In this document: positions 42,083 through 45,190 of the stretch, piece by piece
Layout of the letters: each line of letters opens with the position of its first letter
How positions within the stretch are numbered: position 1 is the first letter of the stretch
Assembly (NCBI GenBank): GCA_900544395.1
Contig: UQVC01000022.1
Location: 1-45,190, forward strand
DNA length: 45,190 bases
Origin: an uncultured Ruminococcus sp.
GTDB taxonomy: Bacteria; Bacillota; Clostridia; Lachnospirales; Lachnospiraceae
Direction: 5' to 3'
Translations under genes and position numbers: made by a program
The notes under the pieces: model-generated
What the model saw: only the letters and a program-made list of their open reading frames with translations
What the model was told of the DNA's origin: nothing
Database searches by the model: none

Positions 42083-44724
42083 ATCAAAACAGAAAAATAA
42101 AACGTGGTGTAACTGCCGGAATCGCAGCCGGAATGACCTTTATCTTAGGAACACTTCCAGTCTGTGCAGCGGATTCTTCCATTTCAAAAGATGAGACGGT
42201 CTACGTCAATGCAGATGCCTCTGGAATCCAGCGTCAGGTCACTGTCTCCAACTGGCTGAAAAATGCCGACCTGGAAGATGTTGTGGCAGACGAAAGTTCA
42301 CTGGAAGGGATCAAAAATATCAAAGGAACAGAACCTTTCACAGAAAACGGAGACTCTTTGACATGGGATACCGATGGAAAAGATATCTATTATCAGGGCA
42401 CAACAGAAAAAGAACTTCCCGTTTCTGTCAAACTGACCTATCTTTTGGATGGAAAAGAAATCTCTCCTCAAGATCTGAAAGGAAAAAGCGGACATTTGCA
42501 GATCCACATCGACTATATCAATCACGAAAAGAAAACGGTCAGCATTGACGGAACTTCAGAAGAAGTATTCAGTCCCTTTGTAATGCTTACCGGAGTGGTC
42601 CTTCCTACGGAAACATTCTCCAATGTCATGATCGACAATGGAAAAGTCATCTCTGACGGCAATAAAAATATTGTCCTTGGATTTACAACCCCCGGATTAA
42701 AAAAAAGTCTGGGCATTCAGGAGGATGCTTCCAGCGCTTCCATCACCCTTCCGGAAAGCCTGGAGATATCCGCAGACGTGACCAACTTTACCATGTCTTC
42801 GACCTTTACAGTCGGACTCTCCGATCTGTTTGACCAGCTCAATCTTCATGACATCACCGACATGGATTCTTTAAAATCCTCTCTGGATGAACTGGAGAAT
42901 GCCGCCATGCAGCTCGTTGACGGCTCCACTCAGCTTTCAGAAGGCGCAGATACCCTGGGAAACAGTTATCAGGAATTTGATGACGGAATCCAGACCTTAA
43001 AAGCAGGGATTGATGCCCTGGGCGAGGGAGCCGGCGTCTTATCCAATGGAATCAACACCTACACAGATGGTGCCGATCAATTAAATGAGGGCATTCAGAC
43101 CTATCTTGGTTCTAACGGTGTGCTGACCGGAAAAGTGACAGAATATATCAACGGTGTGAATACCCTTGTTCTTGGCGCCAAATCTTACACGGAAGGAGCT
43201 GCTCAGCTCTGTGACGGAATTTCTTCTTATGTAGAAGGAGAACAAAAGCTGTCTGCAGGCGCCTCCCAGTTAGCAGAACTTGAAACGGGACTGACACAGG
43301 TGAAAGCTGCAATTTCCCAATTGAATACTGTATTGGACGGAAAAGGTTCTTCCTCCGAAGATCTCAAGGCTGCCTCTACCCAATTAGCGGAAGCTACCGG
43401 GCAGCTTGCTGATGCCTTGGATCATATGCAGGAACTTCTCAAACAAGTAGATTCCATGGTTTCTTCCGGTCAGGATCTGATCACCGAAATCTCCTCCCTG
43501 ACAGAGAGCATGAAACAGGAACTTCAACAGCCTGCATTACAATTGTTGACGGGAATGCAACAGCTTTCCGCTCAGCTGCAGGAACTCAATCAAACTGCTG
43601 CCTTTTTCCAGACTGCATGCACTGCCGCTGTTGACAATATCAACACACAGATCAATGACAGAAACGCACAAATTCAATCCACAAGCTCCATCGCATCTGC
43701 TGCAAGCGCACAACTTCAGGCTTCCATTGATTCTCTGAATGCCCAGCTTGCACAGGCAAATGCTTCCGGTAATTCCGAACTTGCAGCACAATTGCAGGCT
43801 TCTATCGCCACTTTGACACAGGCTCAGGCACAGACCAGTGCGCTTAGCGCTTCTCTCCAGCCGCTTGCTCCAATTACAGACAATGGAGGGGTTCAGCTTC
43901 CAACAATTGATACAGCCGCACTTACTCAGACAATGACACAGATTACAACAGCTTCCAAAAATATAGAAGCATCCTTTACCAAACTTGCCTCTAAACTGCC
44001 GGAAATCCAAAAACAGCTGGATCAAATCTCCAAGGTAAAATTACCGGAAAAACCAATGTCTCAGCTAAAGAAGAGTGTTGAGCAGATTCATGCCGGAATG
44101 CAAGCTCTGGATCAGGGATTATCTACTGTCTCTGAAAACGTAGGACTTCTGGATCAATCCACGGATTCCCTTCCATCTGCTGTGGACGGAATCCACACAC
44201 TGTTAGATGGATTCGAACAACTGGATGCTTACAATCAAACGCTGTTAGATGGAGCTTCTCAGTTAAAAGAGAGCAGTCCATCTCTTATGGCCGGTGTCAA
44301 TGCACTTGCCGGCGGCACCGACGAGCTCGCATCCGGTTTGAATACACTCGGAACTCAATTATCCAGTGGTTCCGGTGCACTTGCTGCAAATAGTGACGCT
44401 TTACGAACCGGAGCTGCTTCCCTTCTTTCTGGAACCAAAGAACTGTCCGCAGGAGGAAATACCTTACAACAGGGCAGTACACAAGTAAAAGATGGAATCT
44501 CAAAACTCCAAAACGGCGCACGTACATTAAAGGACGGTATGCAGAAATTTGACCAAGAAGGTACCCGAAAACTCAAAGACACTGTAGAACAGGAATTCGG
44601 TGATATCCTGAATCGTCTGAAAGCCTTAACCTCCGATCAGTGCAGCTATGATACTTACAGCGGTAAAGCTGCAGATATGGAAGGAACTGTAAAATTTGTC
44701 ATTGAAACAGATGCAATTGAATAA
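42079..44724 (+). CDS. Secreted heptad-repeat protein of the YhgE/Pip-like type, MMPL partner
   Basis: An 881-residue exported protein. A signal peptide (1-31, ends LGTLPVCA) is followed by a beta-rich N-terminal region (35-260, no family recognised). Then come repeated L-x-x-G-(A/S) heptads (265-400 and 690-850; for example QLSEGADTLGNSYQEF), with a Gln/Ala-rich coiled coil between (410-660). Such heptads occur in YhgE/Pip and related surface proteins. Unlike full-length YhgE, no C-terminal membrane domain is visible. The ATG overlaps the MMPL stop (ATGA), so the two are likely translated together and act together, perhaps as a cell-surface arm of the exporter. Confidence 0.85.
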   Translation: MNQNRKIKRGVTAGIAAGMTFILGTLPVCAADSSISKDETVYVNADASGIQRQVTVSNWLKNADLEDVVADESSLEGIKNIKGTEPFTENGDSLTWDTDGKDIYYQGTTEKELPVSVKLTYLLDGKEISPQDLKGKSGHLQIHIDYINHEKKTVSIDGTSEEVFSPFVMLTGVVLPTETFSNVMIDNGKVISDGNKNIVLGFTTPGLKKSLGIQEDASSASITLPESLEISADVTNFTMSSTFTVGLSDLFDQLNLHDITDMDSLKSSLDELENAAMQLVDGSTQLSEGADTLGNSYQEFDDGIQTLKAGIDALGEGAGVLSNGINTYTDGADQLNEGIQTYLGSNGVLTGKVTEYINGVNTLVLGAKSYTEGAAQLCDGISSYVEGEQKLSAGASQLAELETGLTQVKAAISQLNTVLDGKGSSSEDLKAASTQLAEATGQLADALDHMQELLKQVDSMVSSGQDLITEISSLTESMKQELQQPALQLLTGMQQLSAQLQELNQTAAFFQTACTAAVDNINTQINDRNAQIQSTSSIASAASAQLQASIDSLNAQLAQANASGNSELAAQLQASIATLTQAQAQTSALSASLQPLAPITDNGGVQLPTIDTAALTQTMTQITTASKNIEASFTKLASKLPEIQKQLDQISKVKLPEKPMSQLKKSVEQIHAGMQALDQGLSTVSENVGLLDQSTDSLPSAVDGIHTLLDGFEQLDAYNQTLLDGASQLKESSPSLMAGVNALAGGTDELASGLNTLGTQLSSGSGALAANSDALRTGAASLLSGTKELSAGGNTLQQGSTQVKDGISKLQNGARTLKDGMQKFDQEGTRKLKDTVEQEFGDILNRLKALTSDQCSYDTYSGKAADMEGTVKFVIETDAIE

Positions 44725-44746
44725 TCCCTCTCCTATCTAAGAAAAA

Positions 44747-44808
44747 ATACCCTCATTAAGATATGAAACTTACATCTTGCAAATTTCAATCTTAATGAGG
44801 GTATCTTT
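44747..44808 (+). terminator. Terminator of the MMPL operon
   Basis: A perfect 16-bp stem (ATACCCTCATTAAGAT / ATCTTAATGAGGGTAT) with a 26-base loop, followed by CTTTTA. Confidence 0.85.
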
Positions 44809-44855
44809 TATTCTGATCACTCTTAAAATACTTCTCTATTGTATTCTAATTTCAT

Positions 44856-44902
44856 TAAAAAAAATTCTCACAGAACTGTCAATACAACAACTCTGCGAGA
44901 AT
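44856..44902 (-). terminator. Terminator of the tRNA cluster
   Basis: On the minus strand, ATTCTCGCAGA pairs with TCTGTGAGAAT (one mismatch), followed by at least seven T. It lies just after the tRNA-Leu gene. Confidence 0.85.
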
Positions 44903-44911
44903 CTTCTGTCT

Positions 44912-45027
44912 CATAAAGTCAGTAATGCCGGCGACCGGAATCGAACCGGTACGGGAGTATAAGTCCCGCAGGATTTTAAGTCCTGTGCGTCTGCCAGTTC
45001 CGCCACGCCGGCATTACTGGCTTTATG
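44912..45027. repeat. 22-bp inverted repeat enclosing tRNA-Leu
   Basis: The arms at 44912-44933 and 45006-45027 are complementary over 22 bases with a single mismatch (G-U if read from the plus strand). The inner part is the tRNA acceptor stem; the outer 14-15 bases (reading CATAAAG and CAGTAAT from the outside) extend it beyond both ends of the mature tRNA. Confidence 0.9.
44926..45012 (-). tRNA. tRNA-Leu (anticodon TAA)
   Basis: An 87-base class II tRNA with acceptor stem GCCGGCG/CGCCGGC, anticodon loop CTTAAAA (TAA), a long variable arm (GGGACTTATACTCCC) and T-loop GGTTCGATTCC. CCA is not encoded after the discriminator A. It is the last gene of the cluster, followed by a terminator. Confidence 0.97.
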
Positions 45028-45031
45028 AAAA

Positions 45032-45104
45032 TGGGACCTACAGGGCTCGAACCTGTGACCCTCTGCTTGTAAGGCAGATGCTCTCCCAGCTGAGCTAAGA
45101 TCCC
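45032..45104 (-). tRNA. tRNA-Val (anticodon TAC)
   Basis: A 73-base tRNA with acceptor stem GGGATCT/AGGTCCC (one G-U pair), D-loop AGCTCAGCTGGGAGAGC, anticodon loop CTTACAA (TAC) and T-loop GGTTCGAGCCC. CCA is not encoded. It is 19 bases upstream of tRNA-Leu. Confidence 0.97.
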
Positions 45105-45137
45105 AGAATATACAATCTTCCTTCTTTTCTTGAAAAA

Positions 45138-45190
45138 CGACCCAGAAGAGACTCGAACTCTCGACCTCCGCCGTGACAGGGCGGCGCTCT
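45138..45190 (-). tRNA. tRNA-Asp (anticodon GTC), cut by the window edge
   Basis: The 3' 53 bases are visible: part of the D arm, anticodon loop CTGTCAC (GTC), T-loop AGTTCGAGTCT and 3' end GGGTCG with discriminator G. The 5' end lies beyond the right edge. Confidence 0.9.

Noticed and set aside
44926..45190. tRNA cluster as an integration site for a mobile element
   Set aside because: No integrase gene or direct repeat of a tRNA 3' end is visible in the window; only the local inverted repeat around tRNA-Leu is unusual.

Overview
The window reads as chromosome of a low-to-moderate GC, Gram-positive, anaerobic gut Firmicute, most likely a Lachnospiraceae member of the Ruminococcus gnavus/torques, Blautia or Dorea type. 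This is inferred from the gene set: a very large cell-wall-anchored GH95 fucosidase, ECF vitamin S components, an FMN riboswitch, a YtrA-type GntR/ABC operon, Rpn-type transposase remnants, and strong AGGAGG ribosome sites. No phage, plasmid, intact insertion sequence or CRISPR array is visible.

Layout. 1-4700: a sugar operon on the minus strand (26-residue membrane peptide, DUF4867 protein, L-fucose/L-arabinose isomerase-family enzyme, xylulokinase cut by the window edge). It lies opposite an AraC regulator, followed by a second AraC gene coupled to a small coiled-coil ORF. 4985-8593: a HAD phosphatase, then secG-rnr-smpB (secretion, RNase R, trans-translation). 8724-15329: a 2201-residue secreted multidomain GH95 alpha-L-fucosidase. 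15648-17544: a GntR-ABC transporter operon with a strong promoter and a perfect 21-bp palindromic operator. 17689-22144: enolase, a YitT membrane protein and topoisomerase III. 22247-24086: a SleB-like cell wall hydrolase flanked by gene remnants.

24209-30649 is a 2-aminoethylphosphonate (AEP) uptake and degradation unit: ABC ATPase, a two-domain permease fused in frame to its lipoprotein binding protein, AEP transaminase (phnW) and phosphonoacetaldehyde hydrolase (phnX). A MurR/RpiR-family regulator lies directly upstream. AEP would be imported, transaminated to phosphonoacetaldehyde, and cleaved to acetaldehyde and phosphate.

30832-35848: a MATE exporter, then FMN riboswitch-ribU (riboflavin uptake) and coaBC-panT-coaX (pantothenate uptake and coenzyme A synthesis). 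35976-39182: Tex and an RluA-type pseudouridine synthase. 39195-44724: a TetR regulator divergent from an MMPL transporter plus a secreted heptad-repeat protein. 44926-45190: a minus-strand tRNA cluster (Leu-TAA, Val-TAC, Asp-GTC cut by the edge).

The best candidates for something unusual are the permease/binding-protein fusion with an internal ribosome site, the tRNA-Leu gene inside a 22-bp inverted repeat that extends its acceptor stem, and the 26-residue membrane peptide heading the sugar operon. I found no clear evidence of an entirely new defence or mobile system.
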